DNA from: Isoperla grammatica
Taxonomy: Eukaryota; Arthropoda; Insecta; Plecoptera; Perlodidae
Length of the DNA stretch: 64,000 nt
NCBI GenBank assembly: GCA_945910005.1
Contig: OX246739.1
Location: 11,816,292-11,880,291 of the forward strand
Direction of reading: 5' to 3'
In this document: positions 1 to 11,855 of the stretch, piece by piece
How positions within the stretch are numbered: the stretch's first letter is position 1
Layout of the letters: each line of letters opens with the position of its first letter
The notes under the pieces: model-generated
Database searches by the model: none
Seen by the model: only the letters and a program-made list of their open reading frames with translations
Told to the model about the DNA's origin: nothing
Program-made: the position numbers and the translations under genes

Positions 1-1927
1 CAAGTCAAGACCGAGACCCAGAAAAGTTGGTGGACGAGTTACCTGCCGTCATTGATGATGACAAGCCTGCCAGTTCAACTTCAGGATTGGAGGACAAAAT
101 GACAATTGCCTGGCGATATCAAGACTTGAAGGCTGTCGACTCTTCACCATGTAGTAACACTTTTGGACATCACTTTGATCTAACAAAGAAAGTAGATAAG
201 AAATTATTATCAGACTGCACGATAAATTATTGGAAAACGTCAAAAAGACACAATACAGAAAGTTCATTTACGAACCCCGCCTTTGAGGATTTACTTGTGC
301 AAATCCAAGAGACAGTTAACAATGGTAATTTCAGTGCTACCTCAAGTGTAGAGAAAAGGAATATGTTGCGTGTTGTAATCGATAGTTTAGGTTCACCCCT
401 CTGGAGTGATGGTTCAGACTGTCAGGATGAAATGTTATTGCAAAGAGATATGTCATTGTTTTTGTACAATCTCCGAGGATTGCTTCGATCGGCATACGCA
501 GTCTGTATGCTTAGTGTGCCTTCTCATCTTTATCAGGTAGCGTAAATTGGTTATCTCTTGAATGGTTACCCTACTAAAAATCTTGCCAGGATTTATGTGT
601 AGGCCTACGATCTTGCAACAAGTTGTCAAACAATTTGCCCTGGGAAAATGACAAATCTTGGAAAGGTGAACTTTAATTCAAGATCCAGGTAAGATCTGAA
701 AAATTCTTGGCAAGGTTTTCATTAGGGTAGTAGGCCTATAGTGTTTTGGGCAGCGTCGGGGCAATGGTAATTTTGTTCCTGCCTCGGAAGCATTTACTTG
801 CACTAATCCAGCTCATTCATTTTAACTTTGGTAACAAATAATCTTACCCAGTAACATTATCTTCTCATTTTGTGATTTTTTGCACAGCTTTAAAATATAG
901 GCATATATGTAAAAAAAAGCATTGGAAACGTCAATTTTGCAGACGGGTAGGCTGAGACTTAACACGCACCATAACTAACGGTTACTTGCATAGGCCTTCT
1001 GTTTAGTTCGCCAAAAGATTGTACATAAGAAAGAACAACACTACCTACTACGACCACAAACTTCTTTTAACTATCAACTCAAAGAACTCTAGGAATGGTT
1101 TATTTTGTATTATCCTTCATTCATATCCATAAAAATAAATATAAATATAGGAATTTTAATAGACACAAAAAATTAACATGGAGCTAAACAAATTCAAATG
1201 TTTTTGTACTAACATTGGGAAATTACTTTCTTTTTACAGGATCAGTCGCTCATCAAAAGAGTTCAACATTTGTGTGATACATGCCTCCGTCTTGAATCAT
1301 TTGCCGGCTCGGATAAGGAAACAAACCCAGCGTTTAAAGATTATCATGGATTGTTTCATGTGACCAAACTTTCTGCTATCAACACTATTCCCTGCCACAT
1401 TCCAGACAGTCTGGATCTGGCTTTCAAGTTACGCAGAAGGAAGTTTCTCATCGAAGTAAGTCTTAATATTGAGATTATTATCTAATGTAGGCTAGGCTTA
1501 CCTATATATCTCCACTCAACTCAAGAGTCAACTCAAAACTGCAACTCATTTTGTTAAACTCCCTCCCGTGTACATGTCGATCTTTATATTACATTGATCT
1601 TTTAGTTTAATAAACAGAAAGCAATCATGGACCTCAGCAATGCTTTCATTCTTATTTGTCACAAGGTGCAGCAATTTTCTCCCTGCAGAACCCACAATGA
1701 TGTGTGTAGTTTGTAGGCCTATATTTGAATGTGTGTATATATGTACTCAAATGTGTACCTATAATAAGACTTTTTTTCACACCCATGTTTTTTCCCGCCA
1801 GAAACTTCACCTTCCCCCCGAGTTGCAAGAGAGTGCCCAGCGTGAGCAAGATGACATATTTGGCTCGCAGGATAGCAGTGGAGGTTGTGGAGGAACGGGC
1901 AAAACTAAGAACCTGTTGGACTTTTGA
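1..1927 (+). CDS. ELP4: Elongator complex protein 4, C-terminal exons (5' end outside window)
   Basis: Three exons are visible: 1-536 (open to the window edge), 1240-1455 and 1802-1927. Both introns have GT-AG borders (GTAGCG and GTAAGT donors; TTTTTACAG and CCCGCCAG acceptors) and join in phase 0. The joined protein has the ELP4/PAXNEB family landmarks: MTIAWRYQ followed by FGHHFDLTKK, the LGSPLW segment, FLYNLRGLLR, ETNPAFKDYHGLFH, and the C-terminal LHLPPEL segment ending in NLLDF. ELP4 is a RecA-fold subunit of the Elp4-5-6 hexamer of Elongator, which is needed for modification of tRNA wobble uridines. The N-terminal part of the fold lies upstream of the window. An AATAAA at 2157-2162 is a plausible polyadenylation signal. 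The family call is secure; exon borders are inferred from splice consensus and conserved flanks. Confidence 0.93.
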
Positions 1928-3622
1928 CTTATTTCATAATGGAACTACGTGTAGGCCTATATTTCCCTCGTCAGCTGATGTGATCAGCTGATCAGCTGTG
2001 TGTGATGTTTGTCTTTAAACCAGCAGACTTACATGTTCTTGAAAGTACAGTTAAATCTATGGCTTGGTTATATGAAGCTGGTGATGGTACAACTTGTACA
2101 AACTTATTTCATTTGTTATATAACATCTATCATTGTTATTATGTATTTACCTTCCTAATAAATTAACTACCGTTGTGGTAGGTTTGTTTTAAGTGGACTA
2201 TTGATTTGAAAGTTTGGGTGTTTTCTTGGTAAATACGCAGGACTATGACCGTACAGCTAGGTAAGTGAGGTATGGGTTGCATGATAGATTTCTCTAACTT
2301 TCTTTTGTGGGTGGATAATTGAATATAACACGGTATCATTTAGCTAGTTTTTACTATATCTTTATTTCCTGCAATCTTACTTAGTGTAATTTTGTTTTAC
2401 ATAAAATAAAACAACACTAAATTTTGACATTGTGGCAGGTACTGTGTAATGAAAGCAAAACAACTTTTAAAACTTACTGCACATGCTCTAATATGTTTCT
2501 TTCAAAGGTAATAAACACTTGATTTAATATTGTTAGGCCTACCTATGGGCTATGTCTATATTACAGATTACTACACTTTTGCTATTAATGAAATGCTCAT
2601 CATGAAACAAATATACCATTTAACAAAACAAAATACAAAATATTATTGTAAGTCGAGTTAAAGCCAACCTTAAAAAATACATGAGCAGTTTCTTTTAAAT
2701 TTCTCAATCTAATATCAATAGTGTGTTAAAGAACGACAATGAAGATGGTAATAGGACTTAACACAGCATATTTAATCAACAATAAGAATCCAGACAATGG
2801 CAAAGTAAAGTTCATTAATGTTCTTTCCTAGCTTGCATTTCTGGGAACCACCGTGGACAAGCAAGCAAGAGGGCTTCTTTTCTATGTGCTGCACTTGTTT
2901 ATTTTTACTTAATCGTATTAAGAAATCGCATCTCATTGTGTGGTGGAAGACATAATCCTATGTAATTGGATGCTGATTGTTAGAACATTTTGAAAGTGAA
3001 CGACATGGTAAATTATTGAGGTCTAATAAGTAGCACTTGTCATGCTATAGGGTGTTACAGTGAGGTAGTCAGGCATGCTTCCTGTTTTCTTTTCATTCAT
3101 TCACTCTCCCCTCCTCCCTCCCCCCTTCCTTCCTGTTTCAGTGTATCCACACCCATTATTCCCTCAGTTTGAAATGTGTCATGGTACCAGAAAGTAAAAG
3201 CATACAGTACTTATGTACTTGACAGTACAAGACTTTAATTGTAGTCATAAAACAATATTATGACTGAAGAAACATATTTTGTTTGAATTATTGACGTGTG
3301 ATAGTGTCATGTAAAATTGTGTGCATCGAAGTGAAACGTGTTTTTCATTAACTCCTATATTGTTCTGCTTCAGCGCACTGAACATGTCACATTTTAAAGA
3401 GTATTTTCATTATAAAGGAGTTATCTAGGAATAAAGGTCCACCTGCCAACTTGACGAGATTCAAGACTGGAAAGTTCGATAATACAGTTATACGTAATAG
3501 TGTTTACAAAGTGTGGATTATTTATAAAATTGCATTATGTCATATTTTAAGCTATATCTTTTACTAAAGATTTCTCATTGTGTCATATCTGAAACGTAGC
3601 TGGGAACAATAAAAAAAAAAAC
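1928..3622. other. Intergenic spacer between ELP4 and the tetraspanin gene
   Basis: No coding exon is recognised. It holds the ELP4 3' UTR with AATAAA at 2157-2162, AT-rich sequence and a C/T-rich patch near 3105-3135. The tetraspanin promoter and 5' UTR should lie at its right end, but I could not pick out a TATA box or initiator. Confidence 0.5.
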
Positions 3623-6600
3623 ATGAAGCCAACAGAATTGAATTTGTCGAAAGCAGTCCTCATTTGCTGCAATGTTGTATTTTTCGTAAGTATGAATTAA
3701 ATACAGTACATACATATATGCAATCTACTGAAACTTTGTTTTGAAAAGGTATACATAATTATAATGTATAGGTAACTTTTACTTTCACTCAATTTCGAAG
3801 CTTCAAGCTTGGTTGCTATTCTTAAAACAAGCTAGAAAACGGTTAATTTTTTAGTTGAATATGATGAGGTCTAAGTAAACTTATTTAGTTGGAAGTGTCA
3901 TTAAGAATATATTTGACTTGGATGTTTTGGTAGTGTGTTACTGACCAGTTAAAAGTGGTACATATGAAGACTAATACATACCAATACGTACATACTGTGG
4001 TCTAGTTTGACATCTAGGATTAAGAAAGCCTTGATTATGAATAATAGAATACCAGCTCATTATGTATTAATTCATATTTTGTTACATTCTTCTTTAACGT
4101 TACATATGAGATACATTCAACTACCTATGTATTTAATAGTTATTGCTGCAGAAATACCACTTATTTAATTTAAGGTTGGTTTACACTCGTTCCTGTAGAA
4201 ATAAACAAACCAATACATTTATGGTCAGTTAACAATACGCTTTCCTAAGATTTAAGATTTTGTTCCTGGACACGTATTTTCCGAACTCTTTTACTAGGAT
4301 CGCTACATTGGGCAGATTTATAAAAGGTCTCTCATTGGCTGTGCTAAGAATTTTAGGGATAAGAGCTAACAAGTTGCCATGGTTTTAACTTTTGTCTTAG
4401 CTCTTAAATCTTAGGAAGTATGCAAACTCCATGATGCTACTGGCTAACCTTTAGGGCCGGTCTTCCAATCTCCTAAGGAAAGTTATTTGTAGCAATTAAG
4501 CTATTTGGAGGATTTCAAGAGTGAGTGGTCGTTGCCATGGAGACAACTAGCTATTCGACGACGTTGTAAGACGGGACCTTAGTAGCAAACGACTCCTTGT
4601 TTCAGCTGTGCGGCCTGGCCCTGGTTGGCCTGGGAGCCACTCTGCTACTGGACGCCCCTCGAGTGTTGTTGTCTCGCCTCTTTGCCGCCTACCCCACGCA
4701 GCCCCTGTTCTATTACGTATCTCTCGGTCTAATCGCAGCCGGCCTCATCATTGCTGCGGTGGCGGTCTTGGGATGCTGGGCTGCGTATCTGCATCACCGA
4801 TGTCTTCTTGCCCTCGTAAGGACATCCCAACATTTATTGTTATTATTTAAAACGTTGCAACATTTGTTGAGTACTGAATGGCAGATAAAATAAAAATAAG
4901 TAAATTAGTATTCATTGTGTACCCACTCAGGTACAATCAACTGATTTTCAGAGGGGGACATTTACACAATTTATTATAGGCCTATGCATTGTTGCTGTTA
5001 CGGCTCCAAAGTCACCGTTTACATATTATGTAAGTATCGTAAAGAATAATGAATAATGATACATAAAAGTAACATTCCAAAGTTAAAAACTTCAGCCTGA
5101 ATAGGGAATGGAATGCTAGCTGGACCTTCTGCACTGGTAGAAGGAATTAACCCACTAGACCAAGGAGACACACATATTTGTCATTCTCATTCATCGATAT
5201 TAACAATATAATATGTTAATAAATAAAAAATAATATGTAAGTTGTAATGATTCCGCACTAGTTATAAATGTGGTTTGTTCTGCCTTAGTACGTGCTTGTG
5301 ACATGCTTAGAAAGTAGAACTTTAATAATCTATCAATATCATCTTGTTATGTAGGCATATTATGACATTTATGTAATTAATTAAAGTATGTTATCACACA
5401 CATAAAAGTTGGTTTGGACTCATGGACAGCATTTTGTCTATGATTGCATTGACATAACTCGTTGCTTTGTATTGTTTGCTTCGTTTTGGTGCTTGAACTG
5501 TAGGCCAATCACATGGCTAGATTAATACGTTCAACATATTAGTTTTGTGTTTACTTTTGTTAATATGTCTTATTAGTTATTACATTGTTTTTATCAACAG
5601 AGTATGTTCTTTTTAATAAAGCTTGGTGTATTTTGTTACAGTTCTTGTTTTTCCTCATCGTGCTTTTGTTGGGAGAAGGCGTGGTGGTCGTCTTGGCCAT
5701 TATGTGCCCTCAATACTTGGGAATTGGCGTTGGAGCTCCTGTTCTTGTGGACTTGCTACAACGCAACTATGGAATTGCGGGAAAAGAGCAGCTGACTGCC
5801 GCATTTGACCTGGCCCAGACAGCAGTAAGCCATACTAATATTTAATTTTAATTTTATACAATGTTTTGCAATGCTGGGCATAATTTAGTGTCACACAAAT
5901 AGTTCTATCAAGTATCAACTAATTTTATTTGGAACATTACGTTGTAGTAAAACGTTCTAACTATTTGTGAGTGAAAGCTATTTAGGTATTGTTGTCTTTC
6001 CAAAGTAGGCCTATTAGATCATTAATCCATAGTATAAACAGTTTTAATGAAAAGTCTTCTTGCAAGGATGGCAGCTAATGGTAATGTTTTTACAAGCCTT
6101 CTAGTATTTTTGGCAACATCTGAAAATTTTTAGCCTAAATTACTTATTCATGGATTCATGGATTAAAAACAATGTCAGCAATGTTGAAAACTAAAATACA
6201 TACCCAAATGACAGTTCTTTAAACCCAAAACAATTTTTTTTCAGTTCGATTAAACCTGAATTGAGCACTTGCCCACAATATTTTGTTGTTTTTATACTTC
6301 CTACTTCTGAGCATAACTTGCTCCTGCATGCTTGCCACTTTTATGTAAGTTTTACAAATAAAAAATAAAAATTGTTGTACTTTACAGTTTGAATGCTGTG
6401 GAATCACTAGTGCAGCTGATTACGACTTCTCCTGGTGGCGATTGAAGGAACTAGGACAGCGTGAACTTCTAGTCCCTCGTTCGTGCTGCACGCTGAGCAA
6501 CAATGATAACCATGCATTTCTTGACCCCCACCCAGTTAACATGACCATGTGTCAGTCAGTGGGTCAGGCTGGATACCAGAATGCGCGACATGCCGAGGTA

Positions 6601-7088
6601 AACAACTTACATTATAATGTTTGATACAATATCACTCGTCACTCATCATCATTTTTTTTATATACCACGAACACTCAGTTTTATTACTATGGTAAATTCA
6701 TTGTGGCAAAAATGATCAAATTATCAGATGCACAGACCTCAAACATATTCTATTTCACCATAATATAAATAAAATGCATAGATAAATATTAATCTGAATC
6801 TTGTTAATACATATTAAAAGTTCATGAGTCTCTAGCCATAACCCAAATGTCACTAGGATCTCTAGAAAATCACTGATATATGTATTTAATTTTTTTCTCC
6901 AGGGATGCAGTGTAAAGTTGGATAACTGGTTTCGAGACCACTCGACCCTATTTCTCGCACTGGGTCTAGGCTTAGTGCTGGTGGAGCTGTCCGTTCTTCT
7001 AAGTGCAATCCTAGCCTGTGTGAGGGTACCTTCTCACCACGAGTACATTTCCCAGGCGAGTCACTACGGTGGCACAACGAAAGCGTGA
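3623..7088 (+). CDS. Tetraspanin, five exons, 283 aa
   Basis: Exons are 3623-3685, 4606-4815, 5642-5824, 6388-6597 and 6903-7088. All junctions are phase 0 with GT-AG borders, and ATG 3623 opens the frame. The protein has the tetraspanin plan: TM1 (about residues 10-33, split by intron 1), TM2 (about 60-82) followed by GCW and a CLL motif in the small inner loop, TM3 (about 92-113), a large extracellular loop, and TM4 (about 237-262). The loop carries the diagnostic cysteines: CCG at 155-157, PRSCC at 182-186 and EGC at 222-224, the last split by intron 4. Tetraspanins organise membrane microdomains by lateral binding of partner proteins. I cannot assign it to a named subfamily. The stop is TGA at 7086-7088, but the same frame stays open to 7955 (next feature). 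A likely poly(A) signal AATAAA lies at 8141-8146. Confidence 0.9.
4242..4417. repeat. Inverted repeat in tetraspanin intron 1 (MITE-like)
   Basis: TTCCTAAGATTTAAGA at 4242-4257 has its exact reverse complement at 4402-4417. A second pair of shorter arms (around AAGAGCTAA and TTAGCTCTT) is nested inside. The layout fits a small foldback or MITE insertion. No clear target duplication was found. Confidence 0.5.
4918..4965 (+). repeat. Short dispersed repeat, copy 1
   Basis: A roughly 45-bp segment containing ACTGATTTTCAG followed by a G-run resembles segments at 32999-33062 (opposite orientation) and 48226-48284 (same orientation). Similarity is clear between the last two and weaker here. The element class is unknown. 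Confidence 0.35.
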
Positions 7089-7955
7089 GGGTGGCTTGAG
7101 CGGCAAGAGGACATTCGGCAGATGTGGCAACAAATACAGAGAGACGTTATTTCTCAAAACAGACATTTTGGGGGCTATTCCCTCACAAACTTACAATCTT
7201 TAAGTGATAAAGATAGGGTGACAGATCGTAACTGGGACTATACTAGTGAAGGTTTGTCTATGGTAAATGAAGAACTAAGAAGTGTAGGTGCCGATACTGG
7301 TGGAAGTGTTCCTTTAAGAAGTTTAGCCATAGATCGGAAGTGGGAAGATGCCAGTTCTTGTGATAACAGGAATTCAAGACTAACTTCTCATCTCTACAGC
7401 ACAAAATCATCTAATTTCCAAGATAGAGCTGTTGGGGATAGTTTAGTTTCTGATTGCCAACAGGATTTGTGGTTTATAGAGCCAGAAGGTGTTGGACATG
7501 TGAATCATAGAGGAAGAGTTTTACCGACATCAAATTACAATATACCAGTGAAAATCAATACGGACCCCAAGAAACCGTTTAACCTGTACAAGAAGCGTTT
7601 CGATAAATCCTTGAAAAGGAATGCACCGAGTATTCCTTTCACAGGACAAACTTCTAATAGTGGGAAGCATCAATATGTTTCCAATACAGTGCTCAAGGAT
7701 AAATCCCACGGGATAAACAAAAAGATCCCAGCCATAGGAGGCACAATCAGCAAAAACGCGTTCGGTACAAGTGGTACTTACACATTAAACTGTAATGTAA
7801 TGCGGCCAACGTGTGCTGACAATTCCGGCAAAAGAAAATGTATTTATGAAAAGGGAAATGAGCGAGGCTTTTTGAATCCTCAGAGCCGATTGCAATCGCC
7901 AACGGTCGCTGGCGATGGAGACAATGTCAGTGACAGTGGGAGTATGTTGTGGTAG
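7085..7955 (+). CDS. Possible alternative C-terminal tail of the tetraspanin (open reading frame after an in-frame TGA)
   Basis: The frame of tetraspanin exon 5 continues past TGA 7086-7088 without a stop for 288 codons, to TAG at 7953-7955. This is far longer than expected by chance in AT-rich DNA. The encoded tail is hydrophilic, rich in Ser, Asn, Gly, Asp and Lys, and has no recognisable domain. A GTGAGG donor at 7085 and a TTTCTCAAAACAG acceptor ending at 7162 define a 78-nt intron. Its removal deletes the stop and keeps the frame, giving about 546 aa with a ~263-aa cytosolic tail. Retention gives the 283-aa form. Alternatives are stop-codon readthrough, a separate protein starting at ATG 7122, or a recent nonsense change. 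The long open frame is seen; the splicing is inferred. Confidence 0.55.
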
Positions 7956-8313
7956 TGAGATGTAGTTATTGTTGACAATTGAGCTCATTTTGATAGCGTG
8001 ATACTACAGTAGTACACTTTGTATGTAAAGCATAACCTGAAACATTTGGTTGAGCCAGACGGTCTATAAGCTGGTTTGATTATTAAAAAACATGCATGGA
8101 CATATTGATTAGCATTAAAAGTTGATAATTTCTGTGTTACAATAAAAATTGTAAGTTGTACATTATACATTAATCCAAAGTAGGCATTTTATGACAGTCA
8201 GTTTCTAGTTTTTCCACCTCACTAAACATTATTATCTTTTAGGTTACCTTCGTGTAGTAAGATGACGGATTTGCGAGTTTGAAGTACACATAAAGACATA
8301 ATACAAAATATAA

Positions 8314-8350
8314 CGAGACGTTTCGACCGAGGTCTTGCTCACTCGAGAGA
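8314..8350 (-). ncRNA. Degenerate hammerhead-ribozyme-like motif of the Penelope element
   Basis: On the minus strand a GAGTGAGCAA segment precedes a stem GACC-TC-GGTC, followed directly by GAAAC and GTC. This follows the order of a minimal type III hammerhead (conserved CUGAUGA box, stem II, GAAAC, cleavage GUC). The first box departs from the consensus, so activity is doubtful. Penelope-like elements are known to carry hammerhead motifs, which makes the reading reasonable. Confidence 0.4.
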
Positions 8351-8491
8351 AGAATGGCTACTGCAACTACTCTAGTCAACTAAACAACTATAATAGACTA
8401 GACTAAAATATATATATATATATGTACAATATTTACAAGGCGCTGTTGGGGGGTGTGGTGGCAGGGAGGTGAGAGGGGGAGAGGGCTATCA

Positions 8492-9538
8492 CTAACGGAT
8501 GTTTAGGTTGGGAGCCAACCTAGATTTAGTGATCCACTGGTGGGCCAACTCCCACCGTCTTAGTTCGCCTGGGTTGCAGCTGGCTGGGAGGGATTTTATC
8601 ACTCTGGTGTTGAAACATCCATTGAATGCCAGGTTATGGGATGCCGCATGTTGAGCCACCGGTTTGTCCATGGTCAGGTTTTTTGTGTCTTGCCTGTGCC
8701 CGTTCATCCGTGACCTAAGCGAGTTCTTAGTTAGGCCAACATATTCGGCAGGGCAGTGGTTGCAGTTCAGTTGGTAGACTACATTGGTGGTTTGGCAGGT
8801 GTTGTGTTGCCTTATTGGGTATGTCTTGCCGGTGGCCTGGGCACTGAACGTGGTGGAAGGTTGATGAATTGGGCACGTCAAGCAACCGTTACCTCCTTGG
8901 CAAGGGTAGGAACCTGCTGGTTCATTTTCAGGAGCGTCCCTGATGCGGCAGTCTCTCCTGACCACTAGGTCCGCAATGTTCGGGGGGCGTCTGAAGGCTA
9001 CTCTAGGCAAGGATTTTACAAGATCTTGGGTCTTAGTGGAGGATGTTAAAATGTGAAGGCCACTTTTCATTATACCATTGAGTGCCTGTAGTCCAGGGTG
9101 CCACTGTGTGACTAGAGGTATAACATCATTGGGCGGCGGGATGGCCTGCCTCGCTGGTCTATTGATGCGTTGTTGGACGGTGGTCTTGTCGTAGCCTCGA
9201 GCCACAAAGGCGTTGGTAATGCGTTCGCAATACTTGGCAAGATCATTACCATCTGAGCAGATGCGTTGGCCTCTCACTGCTAGGGAGTAGGGTAGTGCTC
9301 GTTTGGTATATGTAGGGTGACAGCTGTCGTGATGAAGGTACAGCTGCTTGTTGGTGGGTTTGAAGTGAACATCAGTCCTCAGCCGGCCCGATTCTAAATA
9401 GACATCCACATCAAGGAATGCGACGTGCAATGATGACGATTCCCAAGTGAAGCGTAACACACTGGCATTGTTGAGGTCCGTGAGGAAGACGTCTAGTAGT
9501 GCTTTCCATTGCATTCCAGCATTCCAGCCGATTGGCAC
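8492..9538 (-). CDS. Penelope-like polyprotein fragment with GIY-YIG endonuclease, 348 aa
   Basis: This open frame encodes the thumb and C-terminal region of a Penelope-like reverse transcriptase followed by a GIY-YIG nuclease. Residues from about 45 on (FLDVDVYLE, then FKPTNKQLYLH) are typical of the end of the RT domain. The nuclease lies at about residues 255-300, with the tyrosines of VVYQL and EYVG and the arginine of LRSRMNGH present. It lacks the RT catalytic Asp box because of 5' truncation. The first residues probably come from junction sequence, so the annotated start is not a natural one. Family knowledge: the nuclease nicks target DNA for priming. Confidence 0.85.
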   Translation of the reverse strand: MPIGWNAGMQWKALLDVFLTDLNNASVLRFTWESSSLHVAFLDVDVYLESGRLRTDVHFKPTNKQLYLHHDSCHPTYTKRALPYSLAVRGQRICSDGNDLAKYCERITNAFVARGYDKTTVQQRINRPARQAIPPPNDVIPLVTQWHPGLQALNGIMKSGLHILTSSTKTQDLVKSLPRVAFRRPPNIADLVVRRDCRIRDAPENEPAGSYPCQGGNGCLTCPIHQPSTTFSAQATGKTYPIRQHNTCQTTNVVYQLNCNHCPAEYVGLTKNSLRSRMNGHRQDTKNLTMDKPVAQHAASHNLAFNGCFNTRVIKSLPASCNPGELRRWELAHQWITKSRLAPNLNIR

Positions 9539-9568
9539 CTACTTTCATAACCCATTATTATCTTTTAG

Positions 9569-11222
9569 TGTATTAACTATGCAAAGCTTAATAAATTAAA
9601 TACATTTTATGTAATTTAAAACTAAAAATGCTAAACATCATATATTTTTTGTAGCATAATGTACTTATGTTTTAGATTTGAATGGCATTAGAACCTGTTT
9701 TATAAGTTCCTGCATAATGTAATAGTATGTACTAATTTTGTATTGATGTGAGATGCTTTTTTCAGGTGATTTAATTTAAGTACAGTATAATTTTGTTCTT
9801 TTGAATTAAATGTATCTTCAAAACTGTTTGAAAGGGTTGTATTATGTGGTATGAATGTTTTAATATCTCTTTCTATTAACTAGCATATCCTCTCTCCTTG
9901 AAGTTTAACCTAAATATTTTTAGTCAAATGTTATCCCACACCATAATACTCATGACCACGCAAATATCCTGTCATATAGTGCTTTAGCTTTTACAGTTAG
10001 ATACCTTTTTGACATCATCTATAATTTGACTATTTCTAATGATACCTATCTATGAAAAAATTGTTGAAGGCATCTGCAATATCATTTGGAGAAGATTACC
10101 ATAAGGAGGGGTAATGTATTTTTAATATCGCTCCACAGCTCAGTCACGTCATGCGTTGGCCTCATCTATTTTCTTACAATAATAATCCCTAGTCTTAGGT
10201 AAAGTAAATGTATCATTTCTTGCAGTCTTGTCCCAGAGATTTGTTTAATATATGTTTGCTCAAATACCATCCTTTTCTCTCCAAACACAGCAGCACATCC
10301 CCGTTATACAAGAGCTGGCATCCGCATCCACATGCGGGACATGTCGGCACATAACCTGTCCCTCTTTGAGGGGTCCCGGTTATCTGGCCTCCAACCTATA
10401 ACAATAAGCGTTATCATTATGAACACACCTCTGCTTTTCAGGAACCCAAGTCTAAAAAATTGACGTTTTGAATGAAAACTACAGATCATAACGTCACTTT
10501 ATAACGTCGACGTTTTGTTTCAAGACTTGGATACCAGAGATCTTGCCTCACGGAGAGAAGCTTTCATTATAATAAAACATATACCTCTTCTTTGAATAGG
10601 CAGTTCATGTTTAAATGCATACCCTAACAACTACCATTGTTTACTGATTCTCATCACCATGATCATCACATTTGTTCTACCAAGACCTGATTATTACCTA
10701 TTATAATCTTTCATATCCTTTAGATATTAGTAGTTGTATTATTACTGTATAAGGTGGTTATTTATTATGAAAGGTATTATTACCTATTGTAAATCACTCA
10801 CCATGCAGTGATATATATCTTAACTGTGTAAAAATCTGTGTAAATAAACAAATATCAAATCATTGAAAAATATTGCTCTCTTGTACAACATACCCTAATT
10901 TTATTCAAGGTAGTTTCCACTGCATCCAAATTAAACCACTCCTCATGCCTATTGGATGGAAAAGCATCATAACAACTTATGTGTTTTATATGGGATGTCC
11001 TGTAATACATCCCACAACCAACAACCCTCGCAAATGATTTAAAAAATAATCGTAACTTTTCTCTCTGAATTTACCAATGCAACGAGGAAAGTTGTTGATG
11101 GGAAACACGTTCGAGTGATCAAGCCAAAAATTAGTGGATCGCGTTAATTTAACTAATCTTTGCTACTTTTTTCCAATCTCGCGCCACGCTTCTGTAGTAC
11201 TTGTCCTGGATTTTTATTTTCC
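9569..11222. other. Gene-poor AT-rich stretch
   Basis: I see no supported gene. The sequence between the Penelope insertion and the first 1.42-kb repeat is AT-rich, and open frames of about 60 codons look random. It may include the distal 3' UTR of the tetraspanin. Confidence 0.4.
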
Positions 11223-11300
11223 AAAAAGGGAGAGGGAGAGAGAGAGAGATAGATAGATAGATAATGGTCTTTATTGAAGAGAGAGAGAGAAAGAGAACAT
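11223..11300. repeat. (GA)n / (GATA)n microsatellite
   Basis: Runs of GA dinucleotides and several GATA units, then a second GA run, immediately before the first 1.42-kb repeat copy. Confidence 0.85.
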
Positions 11301-11658
11301 TCTTACTCCATTCCATCCTTACTAAACTAGGAAAACGCTCCGCGTTGACAGATGAGCGATTTTTTTCAATGTATCAAATCAAATAAATCATTTGCATATC
11401 ATATTACTCTTTTTTAAAAAAAAATATCTTTATAATAAACATATGATTTTTTTACAAGATGGCGGATCAAGTTACAACCTTATTACTTAAGTTTATTTTT
11501 ACTTGATATGTTTCTAGTAAATGCACGAAATATTATTAAAATCCGTTAAGAAGTTTTCTTTAAAGAAATTAAAACCTTCAAGTTGATGGATTTCCGCATA
11601 ATTTCATTCGACCGTGGTCTACTCAATAGGCTCTAAATCATAAACTATTAAACCTATC

Positions 11659-11831
11659 TGTGGAAATATAATGAGAACTCTTGTATGATAATCAAGATGC
11701 TTTATTAACTCCATGTCTGTTGGTTACAATGGCTTACATGTTACTGCCGCTGTCGATCCAGCGTGCCGCGTTGCAGTACATCCCATGGCTGGGCACACAG
11801 TGTTGCCACTCCACAACATAACACTATTACA
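11659..11831 (-). repeat. 3' LTR of the Gypsy element
   Basis: A 173-bp repeat identical to 16028-16200. It is the 3' LTR because the element is on the minus strand, and the polypurine tract abuts its inner edge. Confidence 0.93.
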
Positions 11832-11855
11832 TCTCCCTTTTTAGAATTATTGTCA

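Larger units (their letters stand above)
8243..9552 (-). mobile_element. Penelope-like retroelement, 5'-truncated
   Basis: A 1310-bp insertion is flanked by a perfect 16-bp duplication, CATTATTATCTTTTAG, at 8227-8242 and 9553-9568. It contains one minus-strand ORF (9538-8492) that matches the C-terminal part of Penelope-like polyproteins: the end of the reverse transcriptase, a linker with a Cys-rich patch (near CLTCPIH), and a GIY-YIG endonuclease. In the endonuclease the VVYQLNC and EYVGLTKNSL segments and a downstream RSRMNGHR are visible. The upstream RT catalytic region is absent, so the copy cannot move on its own. The 3' end (left) carries a hammerhead-like motif. Truncation plus a variable-length target duplication fits target-primed insertion. 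Confidence 0.88.

Noticed and set aside
8756..8968. 70-codon plus-strand ORF inside the Penelope-like element
   Set aside because: Antisense to the GIY-YIG coding frame.
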